From contig NZ_JAJQXW010000001.1 in NCBI RefSeq assembly GCF_021246445.1, positions 310,001 through 374,000 on the forward strand: a DNA stretch of 64,000 nucleotides, written 5' to 3'. Made by a program: the position numbers and the translations under genes. Below the pieces are notes generated by a model. The model was not told the DNA's origin and did not search any database. It was given only the letters and a program-made list of their open reading frames with translations. Shown piece by piece: positions 41,224 through 49,282 of the stretch. This DNA is from Rhabdothermincola salaria. Its GTDB lineage: Bacteria > Actinomycetota > Acidimicrobiia > Acidimicrobiales > Acidimicrobilacustridaceae. Position 1 is the first letter of the stretch. The number at the start of each line of letters is the position of its first letter.

Positions 41224-42395
41224 GAGGTGCGCAACCAGGCGATGGGTTGGCTGACCGAGACCCGTTCGCCGTCCACGGCGAGCATGCCCATGACGGTGCC
41301 GGCGAACGGGGAGCGGACCTCTTGGTCGCCGACCAGCCCGAGCACGCTGCCGGGGGTGACCTCGGTGCCGGCATCGACGTCGGCGGCGGGGGCGAACACC
41401 CCGGCGGCGGGGCTCACCACGACGCGCTCGGTGGCGAAGAGGTGCTCGCCCTCGTGCACGCCGGCGCTGGCGGCCGACGGGGTGGCCAGGGTGGCGAGCA
41501 GCTTGTCGAGGTCGTCGGGGACCGACACCGACAGCGTGGTGGCCCCGCTGACGGTGCGCTTGGCCATCCCGGTGAGCACGTTGCCGGGGCCGAGCTCCAC
41601 GAACACGGTGGCGCCGGCGTCGGCGAGGTGGTGCAGGCTCTGGCGCCAGCGCACCGGGCTGCAGAGCTGGGCGCCGAGGAGGCCGGGCCACTCGTCGCCG
41701 TCGCCGTGGGCGAGGGCGTCGACGTTGGCGTAGACGGGCACGTCGGGGGCCCGCAGCTCGGCGGCGCCGACGGCCTTGCGCAGCCGCTCGCGCGCCGGGG
41801 CCATGAACGGGGTGTGGAAGGCGCCGCTGACCGCCATGGGCATGACCTTCTTGGCGCCCATGGCCTTGGCCACGTCGGCGGCCTCAGCGACGGCGTCGGG
41901 GCTGCCGGCCACCACCACCTGGCCGGGGGCGTTGTAGTTGGCCACCCAGACGTCGCCGTCGACGCGGGCGCAGGCGATCTCGACGTCGCCGTCGTCGAGC
42001 CCCAGCACCGCGGCCATGGTGCCCGTCTGGGTGGTGGCCGCCTCGAGCATGGCCTCGCCCCGTTCGGCGACGAGGCGCACCCCGTCGTCGAGGGAGAGGG
42101 CGCCGCTGGCCACCAGGGCGGTGTACTCGCCGAGGCTGTGGCCGGCGGTGGCGGCCGGTTCGACGCCGACGCGCTCGACGGCGTCGAGGACGACCAGGCT
42201 GGTGAGGAAGGTGGCCAGCTGGGCGTTGTGGGTGGCCTTGAGCTCGTCGGCGTCGGCCTCGAGCAGCAGGCGGGCCAGGTCGCGCTCGGCGACCGACGAG
42301 GCCTCGTCGACGAGCTCCCAGGAGGGGTGGTCCCGCCAGGCCTCGCCCATGCCGGGCTTCTGAGAGCCCTGCCCAGGGAAGGTGAACACGATCAT
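41220..42395 (-). CDS. fabD: Malonyl-CoA:ACP transacylase fused to a biotinyl/lipoyl-like domain
   Basis: FabD loads malonate onto ACP. Residues 1-305 are a complete transacylase: FTFPGQGSQKPGM, Ser87 in GHSLGEYTAL, His194 in SGAFHTPFM, and FVELGPGNVLTGMAKR. The frame continues to residue 391 with a second domain (about 314-391) that has the two-lobed barrel-sandwich pattern of biotin/lipoyl carriers: VVVSPAAGVFAPA, GTEVTPGSVLGLVGD, VRSPFAGTVMGMLAVDGERV, QPIAWL. At the turn where carriers have Met-Lys-Met, this protein has VGDQEV, so no modifiable Lys is there. Normal FabD is about 300 residues. ATG 42395 is chosen at the start of homology. Confidence 0.9.
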   Translation of the reverse strand: MIVFTFPGQGSQKPGMGEAWRDHPSWELVDEASSVAERDLARLLLEADADELKATHNAQLATFLTSLVVLDAVERVGVEPAATAGHSLGEYTALVASGALSLDDGVRLVAERGEAMLEAATTQTGTMAAVLGLDDGDVEIACARVDGDVWVANYNAPGQVVVAGSPDAVAEAADVAKAMGAKKVMPMAVSGAFHTPFMAPARERLRKAVGAAELRAPDVPVYANVDALAHGDGDEWPGLLGAQLCSPVRWRQSLHHLADAGATVFVELGPGNVLTGMAKRTVSGATTLSVSVPDDLDKLLATLATPSAASAGVHEGEHLFATERVVVSPAAGVFAPAADVDAGTEVTPGSVLGLVGDQEVRSPFAGTVMGMLAVDGERVSVSQPIAWLRTS

Positions 42396-42486
42396 CGGGT
42401 GGCCGGCACCTCCGGGAGTAGGGGGACGGCGCCGGGTGTGCACCGGCGCCGGGAACAGCTGTGACCCGCGAGGGTCGGGAGAGGTT

Positions 42487-42639
42487 TCACGTGGATCCGT
42501 ACCGTTCGTGGAACTCGGCGAGGTTGCGGGCCATCGCCCGGCTGCGGGTGCGGCTCACCCAGCCCGCGCCGAGCGCCACGGCGACGACCAGCACGAGGGC
42601 GCGCGGGGGTCGGTGGCGTCGTCGGGTGGGGTGAGCCAT
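42487..42639 (-). CDS. Possible small membrane protein downstream of tRNA-Leu
   Basis: A 50-residue frame begins three bases past the tRNA 3' end. It has a basic start (HPTRRRHRPPR), one hydrophobic helix (about 15-27) and a polar tail ending HERYGST. No ribosome site or -10 is visible and no family is recognised. It may be chance. Confidence 0.25.
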   Translation of the reverse strand: MAHPTRRRHRPPRALVLVVAVALGAGWVSRTRSRAMARNLAEFHERYGST

Positions 42640-42642
42640 GGG

Positions 42643-42726
42643 TGCGGCGGGAGGGATTCGAACCCTCAAGCCCTTGCGGGCAGCGGGGTTTGAGCCCGCC
42701 CTGTATGCCGGTTCCAGCACCGCCGC
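42643..42726 (-). tRNA. tRNA-Leu (anticodon CAA)
   Basis: On the minus strand the acceptor stem GCGGCGG pairs with CCGCCGC, with discriminator A. The anticodon arm GCGGG-CTCAAAC-CCCGC gives CAA, which reads UUG. A long variable arm (class II) and the T-arm GAGGGTTCGAATCCCTC follow. The CCA end is not encoded; the gene is followed by CCC. Length is 84 bases. Confidence 0.95.
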
Positions 42727-42746
42727 GTGCGATGAGGAGCAGGCCT

Positions 42747-42752
42747 ACGGTA
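42747..42752 (-). promoter_or_regulatory. Probable -10 hexamer of tRNA-Leu
   Basis: TACCGT on the minus strand lies 20 bases before the mature tRNA 5' end, leaving a short 5' leader for RNase P. Confidence 0.4.
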
Positions 42753-42796
42753 GCGCTCGCCGGACCGTGGTCCGGCTTACCGGGGGGTAACCGTCC

Positions 42797-42802
42797 TACA
42801 CT
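42797..42802 (+). promoter_or_regulatory. -10 hexamer of the coiled-coil gene
   Basis: TACACT ends eight bases before ATG 42811 and five before the GTG one codon earlier. Confidence 0.5.
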
Positions 42803-42810
42803 CCCGGGTG

Positions 42811-43104
42811 ATGAGCAGGGCCATGGTCGAACGGCGTCTCACCGACGTCAGCACGCAACTCAAGGAGTTGCGGCGCGAGCTGGCCGTCACCGACGAGCAG
42901 CTGGCCCAGTTGTCCGACGAGGCCGAGGACGCTCGCCTGCGCTCGCTGGTGTCGGAGACCCCGCTCGCCGAGCGCGAGCACCGCGAGGCCTCCCGCCACG
43001 CCGAGGCCATGCAGCGCCACCGCGGCGAGGTCATGGGCGACATCGTCCGCCTCGAGGCGCTCCAGGACGAGCTGCTCGACAAGCTGCTCGACACGTCGGC
43101 CTGA
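42811..43104 (+). CDS. Coiled-coil protein, function unknown
   Basis: A 97-residue, highly charged all-helical protein with heptad-like repeats throughout (ERRLTDVSTQLKELRRELAV, DEQLAQLSDEAEDARL, LEALQDELLDKLLD). I do not recognise a named family. It lies upstream of pdtaR and polA, on the same strand, with its own -10 (TACACT). Start may be ATG 42811 or GTG 42808. The coil suggests dimerisation or a structural partner role. Confidence 0.75.
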   Translation: MSRAMVERRLTDVSTQLKELRRELAVTDEQLAQLSDEAEDARLRSLVSETPLAEREHREASRHAEAMQRHRGEVMGDIVRLEALQDELLDKLLDTSA

Positions 43105-43158
43105 CGCCGGCGGTCGCGTCGCCGACGGGTGCCCGTCGAGCGGGCGCGATCGGTCTTG

Positions 43159-43164
43159 TACGCT
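43159..43164 (+). promoter_or_regulatory. -10 hexamer of pdtaR
   Basis: TACGCT ends seven bases before GTG 43172. Confidence 0.5.
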
Positions 43165-43171
43165 CGGCGAC

Positions 43172-43756
43172 GTGCCGACCCGTGTCGTGATCGCCGAGGA
43201 CGAGGCCATCATCCGCCTCGACCTGAAGGAGACCCTCCTCGAGGAGGGCTACGAGGTCGTGGGCGAGACCGGACGGGGCGACGAGGCCGTCGAGTTGGTC
43301 AAGGCCCATGCTCCGGACATCGCCATCCTCGACATCAAGATGCCGGGCCTCGACGGGCTGTCCGCGGCCCGCGAGATCGCCGGTGAGCGCCGGGCCGCGG
43401 TGCTCATCCTCACCGCCTTCAGCCAGCGCGACCTCATCGAGCAGGCCCGCGACGCCGGGGCGCTGGCCTACCTGGTCAAGCCGTTCCAGCGCAGCGAGCT
43501 GATCCCCGCCATCGAGCTGGCCATCGGCCGGTTCCAGGAGATGAAGGCGCTGGCCGACCAGGCCCAGAACCTCGAGGACCAGCTCGAGACGCGCAAGATC
43601 GTCGACCGCGCCAAGGGCCAGCTCATGGACGGCCACGCCATGTCCGAGGGCGACGCCTTCTCGTTCATCCAGCGCACGGCCATGCGCGAGCGCCTCACCA
43701 TGAAGCTGGTGAGCGAGCGGATCATCGCCGGCGAGCTCGTCCCGCCGGCGTCGTGA
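43172..43756 (+). CDS. pdtaR: Response regulator with ANTAR RNA-binding output domain
   Basis: A 194-residue regulator. The receiver domain (about 4-120) has Glu-Asp (EDEAIIRLD), phospho-acceptor Asp54 in AILDIKMPG, a Thr/Ser in LTAFSQ and Lys in LVKPFQRSEL. The C-terminal ANTAR domain (about 128-188) has RKIVDRAKGQLMDGHAMSEGDAFSFIQ, typical of binding paired hairpins to block termination. It matches mycobacterial PdtaR, and its neighbour polA is also conserved in M. tuberculosis. The partner kinase PdtaS is not in the window. GTG start is leaderless. Confidence 0.92.
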   Translation: MPTRVVIAEDEAIIRLDLKETLLEEGYEVVGETGRGDEAVELVKAHAPDIAILDIKMPGLDGLSAAREIAGERRAAVLILTAFSQRDLIEQARDAGALAYLVKPFQRSELIPAIELAIGRFQEMKALADQAQNLEDQLETRKIVDRAKGQLMDGHAMSEGDAFSFIQRTAMRERLTMKLVSERIIAGELVPPAS

Positions 43757-43793
43757 CCCCGGCCCGTCGGCTCGCACGGGGGGATCGACCCCG

Positions 43794-46490
43794 ATGAGCA
43801 AGCTGATGCTCATCGACGGCAACTCGTTGGCCTACCGGGCCTTCTTCGCCCTGCCCACCGATCTGGCCACCGCGTCGGGCCAGGTCACCAACGCGGTGTT
43901 CGGGTTCACGTCGATGCTGGTCAACCTGATCCGCGACCACGAGCCCGACCACCTGGCCGTGGCCTTCGACCGACCCGAGCCGACCTTCCGCCACGAGGCG
44001 CTCGACACCTACAAGGCCAACCGCGAAGAGGCTCCCGACATCCTGCGCCAGCAGCTCGGCCTGGTCCGCCAGGTGGTGGAGGTGCTGCACATCCCCGTGC
44101 TGGAGCTGGCCGGCTACGAGGCCGACGACATCATCGCCACCCTCGCCACCGCCGGGCGCGACCGAGGCGACGACGTCCTCGTGGTCACCGGCGACCGCGA
44201 CAGCTACCAGCTCGTCGAGGACCCGCACGTCAAGGTCCTCTACAACAAGCGCGGCGTCTCCGACTACGCCCTCTACGACGAAGCCGGCATCGCCGAGCGC
44301 ACCGGGGTGCATCCTTCCAAGTACCTCGAGTACGCCGCGTTGCGGGGCGATCCCTCCGACAACCTGCCGGGCGTGCCGGGGGTGGGGGAGAAGACGGCGG
44401 CCAAGCTGATCAACAACCACGGCGACCTCGACGGCATCTTCGCCCACCTCGAGGAGCAGACCCCGAAGCTGCGTCAGAACCTCGGCGAGCACGAGACCCA
44501 GGTGCGGGCCAACGCGGTGATCATGAAGCTGGTGCGCGACGCCCCGGTCGACGTCGATCCCGATCAGCTGGTCCTGGGCGACTACGACCTCGACGAGGTC
44601 CGCGAGCTGTTCGACTTCCTCGAGTTCCGCACCCTCTACGACCGTCTGCTCGAAGCGCTCGCCGCTCTCACCGGCGACGACTCGGTGGTGAGCACCGGGT
44701 CCGGGCTCGACGTGCTCGAGGCCGAACGACGCGACCTCGACGACCCTGCTGCCGCCGTCGGTGTGCTCGAGGCGCTGGCCGCCGGGGAAGGCCCGTTGGC
44801 GGTGGCGGCCACGTGGGTGGGCACCGAGGGGCGCTCGGCGCTCGAGGGCCTGGCCGTCGTCACCGATCCCGAGACGGCCGACGTGGCGTGGCTGCCCGCC
44901 GCGGTGCTGAGCCAGGCCGATGTGCACACCGCGCTCGCCGCGCTGCTGGGCGACGGCGGCCGACCGTTGGTGGCCCACGGCGCCAAGGCGCTGATGCGCA
45001 GCCTCGACGAGCTCGACGTCGACGTGCGCACCCTCGCCCTCGACACCATGATCGCCGCCTACCTGCTCGACCCGGCCGAGGCCCGCTACGCCCTCGAGGA
45101 GCTCCTCGAGCGCTACGCCGAGCTGCGCCTCCCCGACGAGGGCGACGTGGCCGAGGGCCAGCTCGACTTCGGCGGCGAGGCCGGGCCCGACGGCCAGAAG
45201 GCGGCCCGCCACGCCCTCGCCGTGCACCGCCTGGTCGAGCCCCTCCAGGCGGCCCTCGACGCCCGGGGACTGCGCACCCTCCACGACGACGTCGAGACGC
45301 CGCTGGTGCGGGTGTTGGCCCGCATGGAGATCGTGGGGGTGGGGATCGACCGCCAGGAGCTCCAGCGTCTGAGCGACGAGCTCGTGGCCGAGTGCGATCG
45401 TCTGCGCGCCCAGATCTGCGAGGACGCCGGCGAGGAGTTCAACGTCAACTCCACCGTCAAGCTGCGCGAGGTCCTCTTCGACCGGCTCGGCCTCACCCCC
45501 CAGAAGAAGACCAAGACCGGCTACTCCACCGACGCCGCGTCGCTCGAGAAGCTCAAGGGCCAGCACCCCATCGTCGAGCACCTCCTCTCCTACCGCGAGG
45601 TCGAGAAGCTGCGGTCCACCTACGGCGAGGCCCTGCTGGCCGAGGTCGCCGACGACGGCCGCATCCACGCCACGTTCAACCAGACCGTGGCCCGCACCGG
45701 ACGGCTCAGCTCCGACGCGCCCAACCTGCACAACATCCCGGTGCGCACCGAGATCGGCCGGGCGTTCCGCCGGGCGTTCGTGCCCGCCCCCGGCCACCAG
45801 CTGCTGGTGGCCGACTACAACCAGATCGAGCTGCGCTGCATCGCCCACCTCGCCGAGGACCCGGGCCTCATCGAGGCCTTCGAGACCGAACAGGACATCC
45901 ACACCACCACCGCGGCGCGGGTGTTCGGCGTGGAGCCCGGCGAGGTCACCCTCGAGCAGCGCTCCAAGGCCAAGATGGTCAGCTACGGGTTGGCCTACGG
46001 CATGGAGGCCTACGGGCTGGGGCAGCGCCTGGGCATCCCCACCGGTGAGGCCCAGACCATCCTCGACGCCTACTTCGTGGCCTTCCCCGCGGTGCACGAC
46101 TACATGGACCGCACGGTGGCCGAGGCTCGCGAGCGGGGCTACACCGAGACCCTGTTCGGTCGGCGCCGCCAGATCCCCGAGCTGTCGTCGGGCAACTTCC
46201 GCATCCGCCAGGCCGGCGAGCGCCAGGCCATGAACGCCGGCATCCAGGGCCTGGCGGCCGACATCTTCAAGGTGGCCCTGGTCCGCCTCGACCGGGCCCT
46301 CGAGGACGCCGGCACCACCAGCCGGCTCATCCTGCAGGTCCACGACGAGGTGATCTGCGAGGTCACCCCCGACGAGCTCGACGCGGTCACCGGGCTCGTC
46401 CTCGACGCCATGTCCGGGGCCTTCGCCCTGCGCGTGCCGCTGGCCGTGAACCTGGCGGTGGGGGACTCGTGGGCCGACGCCAAGGGTTGA
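43794..46490 (+). CDS. polA: DNA polymerase I
   Basis: An 898-residue repair/Okazaki polymerase. The N-terminal 5'-nuclease (1-290) has LMLIDGNSLAYRAFFALP, AGYEADDIIATL, VTGDRDSYQLV and GVPGVGEKTAAKL. The middle 3'-exonuclease fold (about 310-480) lacks the acidic DxE pair (TWVGTEG appears instead), so proofreading is probably absent, as in other actinobacterial Pol I. The polymerase domain carries motif A DYNQIELRC, motif B RSKAKMVSYGLAYGMEAYG and motif C QVHDEVICEV. ATG 43794 has GGGGGGAT upstream. A terminator was not seen. Confidence 0.96.
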   Translation: MSKLMLIDGNSLAYRAFFALPTDLATASGQVTNAVFGFTSMLVNLIRDHEPDHLAVAFDRPEPTFRHEALDTYKANREEAPDILRQQLGLVRQVVEVLHIPVLELAGYEADDIIATLATAGRDRGDDVLVVTGDRDSYQLVEDPHVKVLYNKRGVSDYALYDEAGIAERTGVHPSKYLEYAALRGDPSDNLPGVPGVGEKTAAKLINNHGDLDGIFAHLEEQTPKLRQNLGEHETQVRANAVIMKLVRDAPVDVDPDQLVLGDYDLDEVRELFDFLEFRTLYDRLLEALAALTGDDSVVSTGSGLDVLEAERRDLDDPAAAVGVLEALAAGEGPLAVAATWVGTEGRSALEGLAVVTDPETADVAWLPAAVLSQADVHTALAALLGDGGRPLVAHGAKALMRSLDELDVDVRTLALDTMIAAYLLDPAEARYALEELLERYAELRLPDEGDVAEGQLDFGGEAGPDGQKAARHALAVHRLVEPLQAALDARGLRTLHDDVETPLVRVLARMEIVGVGIDRQELQRLSDELVAECDRLRAQICEDAGEEFNVNSTVKLREVLFDRLGLTPQKKTKTGYSTDAASLEKLKGQHPIVEHLLSYREVEKLRSTYGEALLAEVADDGRIHATFNQTVARTGRLSSDAPNLHNIPVRTEIGRAFRRAFVPAPGHQLLVADYNQIELRCIAHLAEDPGLIEAFETEQDIHTTTAARVFGVEPGEVTLEQRSKAKMVSYGLAYGMEAYGLGQRLGIPTGEAQTILDAYFVAFPAVHDYMDRTVAEARERGYTETLFGRRRQIPELSSGNFRIRQAGERQAMNAGIQGLAADIFKVALVRLDRALEDAGTTSRLILQVHDEVICEVTPDELDAVTGLVLDAMSGAFALRVPLAVNLAVGDSWADAKG

Positions 46491-46503
46491 GGAGGCTTCG
46501 CCG

Positions 46504-47343
46504 GTGAGCGACCACGGTTCCCGTCCCGACGACCCGGTCCACTGGTTCGAGTCCGTCGCCGACCACCTCGGCGAGGCCTACCTGCGGTACTCCTTCACCA
46601 AGGGCACCGAGAACGAGGTGGCGTTCCTGGTCGACGAGCTCGGGCTGGGTCCCGGGCACCGGGTGCTCGACGTGGGCTGCGGCCCGGGCCGTCACGCCCA
46701 CGCCCTGGGTCGGCGGGGCATCGAGGTGGTGGGCGTCGACATCGCCCGGCGTTTCGTCGACCTCGCCCGTCGCGACGCCCCCGACGGGGTGACCTTCGAG
46801 CGCATGGACGCCCGTGCCCTCTCCTTCGACGGCGAGTTCGATGCCGTCATCTCGCTGTGCCAGGGCGCGTTCGGGCTGTCCGGGGGTGGTCCCATGGCGG
46901 CGCCGTTGGCCGACGTCTCGGCCGGCCGGGTGGCGGGGGTGGCCCCGATGGCCGGGCCCGGAGCGCGCGCCGGCGACCCCGACGCCGCCGTCCTCGACGG
47001 CATGGCCCGGGCGCTGAAGCCCGGTGGTCGCCTGGCCGTGTCGGCCTTCTCGGCCTACTTCCAGGTGCGCTTCCTCGAGCACACCGACCGCTTCGACGCC
47101 GCCTCCGGGGTGAACCACGAGGTCACCAGCGTGCGCTCGCCGAGCGGCGAGGAGGTGACCACCGATCTGTGGACCACCTGCTTCACGCCGCGCGAGCTGC
47201 GCCTGCTGGCGGTGCGATCGGGCCTTCTGGTGCGCGACCTCTGGTCGGTCACCCCCGGTGAGTACGCCCGGCGCGACCCGGACCTCGACCACCCCGAGTT
47301 CCTCATGGTCGCCATCCGCCCCTCCGCGCCGACGTCCGCCTGA
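46504..47343 (+). CDS. Class I SAM-dependent methyltransferase
   Basis: A 279-residue methyltransferase with LDVGCGPGRHAHALGRRG (SAM motif I), VVGVDIARRFVDLARR and ERMDARALSFDGEFDAVISLC. It has a Gly/Ala-rich insertion around residues 125-160 and a C-terminal substrate region ending EFLMVAIRPS. Acceptor unknown; the fold resembles UbiE/cyclopropane-type small-molecule methyltransferases. It starts 13 bases after polA and may share its transcript. Confidence 0.8.
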   Translation: MSDHGSRPDDPVHWFESVADHLGEAYLRYSFTKGTENEVAFLVDELGLGPGHRVLDVGCGPGRHAHALGRRGIEVVGVDIARRFVDLARRDAPDGVTFERMDARALSFDGEFDAVISLCQGAFGLSGGGPMAAPLADVSAGRVAGVAPMAGPGARAGDPDAAVLDGMARALKPGGRLAVSAFSAYFQVRFLEHTDRFDAASGVNHEVTSVRSPSGEEVTTDLWTTCFTPRELRLLAVRSGLLVRDLWSVTPGEYARRDPDLDHPEFLMVAIRPSAPTSA

Positions 47344-47403
47344 GAGCCCACGGGCCGGAAGGGCCGGATCGTCCCCGGATGGGGCGGGACGAGGCCGCGG
47401 TGC

Positions 47404-47409
47404 TACCCT
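47404..47409 (+). promoter_or_regulatory. Candidate -10 hexamer of rpsA
   Basis: TACCCT lies about 88 bases before the TTG start, giving an untranslated leader, in contrast to the leaderless genes nearby. Confidence 0.4.
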
Positions 47410-47497
47410 TTCAGCCCGTCGTGCGCGCCCGCGCACGCCCGGCCCACCGGTGCTCCGCCGAGGGCCGTTCCCCGACGTTTCCGAAGCGAGTCTCACC

Positions 47498-48982
47498 TTG
47501 TCCGAGCAGGCCGACGCCGGCATCCCCGCCGACGACACCCCCGAGTCCTCCGCAGCAACCGCCACCATGACCGCCGAGGCACCCTCGGGCATGGGGAGCT
47601 TCGACGAACAGGGCCAGTACGTGCCCCGCCAGGTGGTCGCCGACGACCTCGAGGGCGTCTCGCTCGACGATGCGTACACCCAGTCGATGGTCCAGGTCGA
47701 GGACGGCCAGATCGTCGAGGGCACCGTGGTCAAGGTCGACCGCGACGAGGTCCTGCTCGACATCGGCTACAAGTCCGAGGGCGTCATCCCCTCGCGTGAG
47801 CTGTCGATCCGCAACGACGTCGACCCCGCCGAGATCGTCGCCCTGGGCGACGAGATCGAAGCCCTCGTCCTGCAGAAGGAGGACAAGGAGGGTCGCCTCG
47901 TCCTGTCCAAGAAGCGGGCCCAGTACGAGCGGGCCTGGGGCACGATCGAGAAGATCAAGGAAGAAGAAGGCGTCGTCAGCGGCCCGGTCATCGAGGTCGT
48001 CAAGGGCGGCCTCATCCTCGACATCGGCCTGCGCGGCTTCCTGCCGGCGTCGCTGGTCGAGCTGCGCCGGGTCCGCGACCTCGCCCCCTACGTGGGGCGC
48101 ACGCTCGAGGCCAAGATCATCGAGCTCGACAAGAATCGCAACAACGTGGTGCTCTCCCGCCGAGCCTGGCTCGAGGAGACGCAGAAGGAGCAGCGCGAGG
48201 ACTTCCTCGCCAACCTCAAGCCCGGCGAGGTCCGTCGCGGCACGGTGTCGTCGGTCGTGAACTTCGGCGCCTTCGTCGACCTCGGCGGCATGGACGGCCT
48301 GGTGCACGTCTCCGAGCTGTCCTGGAAGCACGTCGACCACCCCGGTTCGGTGGTGGCCGTCGGCGACGAGATCGACGTGCAGGTGCTCGAGGTCGACCTG
48401 TCCCGCGAGCGCATCAGCCTGTCGCTCAAGGCCACCCAGCAGGACCCGTGGCAGGAGTTCGCCTCCAACCACCAGGTCGGCGAGCTGGTCTACGGCCGGG
48501 TCACCAAGCTGGTGCCGTTCGGTGCGTTCGTGCAGGTGGGCGACGGCATCGAGGGCCTGGTGCACATCTCGGAGATGTCGGCGCACCACGTCGACCTCCC
48601 GGAGCAGGTCGTCACCCCCGGCGAGGAGCTGTGGGTCAAGATCATCGACCTGGACCTGCAGCGTCGTCGCATCAGCCTGTCGATCAAGCAGGCCGCCGAG
48701 GGCGGCATCGTGGCCGCCGAGTACCAGGAGCACTTCGGCGAGCACGCCTACGACGAAGAGGGCAACTACATCGGCTTCACCGGTGAGACCGAGTCGAGCG
48801 AGGGCCAGGAGGCCTGGGCCGAGTACTACGCCGAGCACGGCGTCGACGCCGAGGCCCCCGAGGTCGACCCCGCCGCACCCGCGGCCCCCGAGGCCGAGGC
48901 CCCGCCGGCCGCGGCCCCCGAGGCGGCCGCCCCGGAGGCTGCGGAGGCCGCCGAGCCCGAGCCCCCGGCCGAAGAGGCCTGA
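47498..48982 (+). CDS. rpsA: 30S ribosomal protein S1
   Basis: A 494-residue S1 with four S1 RNA-binding repeats: GQIVEGTVVKVDRDEVLLDIG, VVSGPVIEVVKGGLILDIG, GEVRRGTVSSVVNFGAFVDLGG and GELVYGRVTKLVPFGAFVQVG, each beginning near residues 70, 160, 245 and 330. The C-terminal 60 residues are an Ala/Pro/Glu tail. TTG 47498 is proposed because it begins a conserved acidic lead-in; ATG 47567 is the alternative. A 15-bp hairpin follows the gene. Confidence 0.9.
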   Translation: MSEQADAGIPADDTPESSAATATMTAEAPSGMGSFDEQGQYVPRQVVADDLEGVSLDDAYTQSMVQVEDGQIVEGTVVKVDRDEVLLDIGYKSEGVIPSRELSIRNDVDPAEIVALGDEIEALVLQKEDKEGRLVLSKKRAQYERAWGTIEKIKEEEGVVSGPVIEVVKGGLILDIGLRGFLPASLVELRRVRDLAPYVGRTLEAKIIELDKNRNNVVLSRRAWLEETQKEQREDFLANLKPGEVRRGTVSSVVNFGAFVDLGGMDGLVHVSELSWKHVDHPGSVVAVGDEIDVQVLEVDLSRERISLSLKATQQDPWQEFASNHQVGELVYGRVTKLVPFGAFVQVGDGIEGLVHISEMSAHHVDLPEQVVTPGEELWVKIIDLDLQRRRISLSIKQAAEGGIVAAEYQEHFGEHAYDEEGNYIGFTGETESSEGQEAWAEYYAEHGVDAEAPEVDPAAPAAPEAEAPPAAAPEAAAPEAAEAAEPEPPAEEA

Positions 48983-49032
48983 TCGGCGCCTCCCTGCGCT
49001 GCGGCTCGGGGAGGTGTCCACCACCAACTGTT

Positions 49033-49069
49033 GCGACGATGGCGGCGTCCACCGCGCCGCCATCGTCGC
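49033..49069 (+). terminator. 15-bp hairpin terminator after rpsA, no U-tract
   Basis: A perfect 15-bp stem (49033-49047 with 49055-49069) and seven-base loop lie 50 bases past rpsA. A second weaker stem is at 48987-49016. GTCGG follows, not a T-run. Confidence 0.65.
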
Positions 49070-49152
49070 GTCGGTCCGCATCCCGGCCGCGCCGGTCGGG
49101 GTGCACCGGGGCCGCAAAAAGAATGTGGTCGACCGCTAAGCCCGGTGGCCCG

Positions 49153-49177
49153 ACGCGCCGAAAGAGGAGAGGCGTGT
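49153..49177 (+). promoter_or_regulatory. Hairpin presenting GAGGAG in its loop, upstream of cpaB
   Basis: ACGCGCC/GGCGTGT (one G-T pair) enclose an 11-base purine loop containing AAAGAGGAG. A GTG at 49173 opens a frame that overlaps the cpaB start in another frame. The rest of the 300-base gap before cpaB shows only the rpsA terminator. Confidence 0.3.
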
Positions 49178-49282
49178 TCGGCCGATGGCCGTCTGCGCCC
49201 ATGTTGTTTGCCATGATGGTCGCTGGTCCCCCAGGCCCCGGCGACTGGTTCCAGCCCTGGATGCATCGAGAAGAGGACGTAC

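Noticed and set aside
43722-46343. An 873-codon open frame antisense to polA
   Set aside because: polA has all its catalytic motifs on the other strand. The antisense product is Gly/Val/Leu/His-biased low-complexity sequence, as expected from high third-position GC. No start signal.
47411-49117. A 568-codon antisense frame over rpsA
   Set aside because: Ribosomal protein S1 with four repeats is unmistakable on the plus strand.
49070-49282. A cyclic-di-GMP or other riboswitch before cpaB
   Set aside because: I looked for the conserved GEMM-type core and did not find it; only a simple hairpin is supported.
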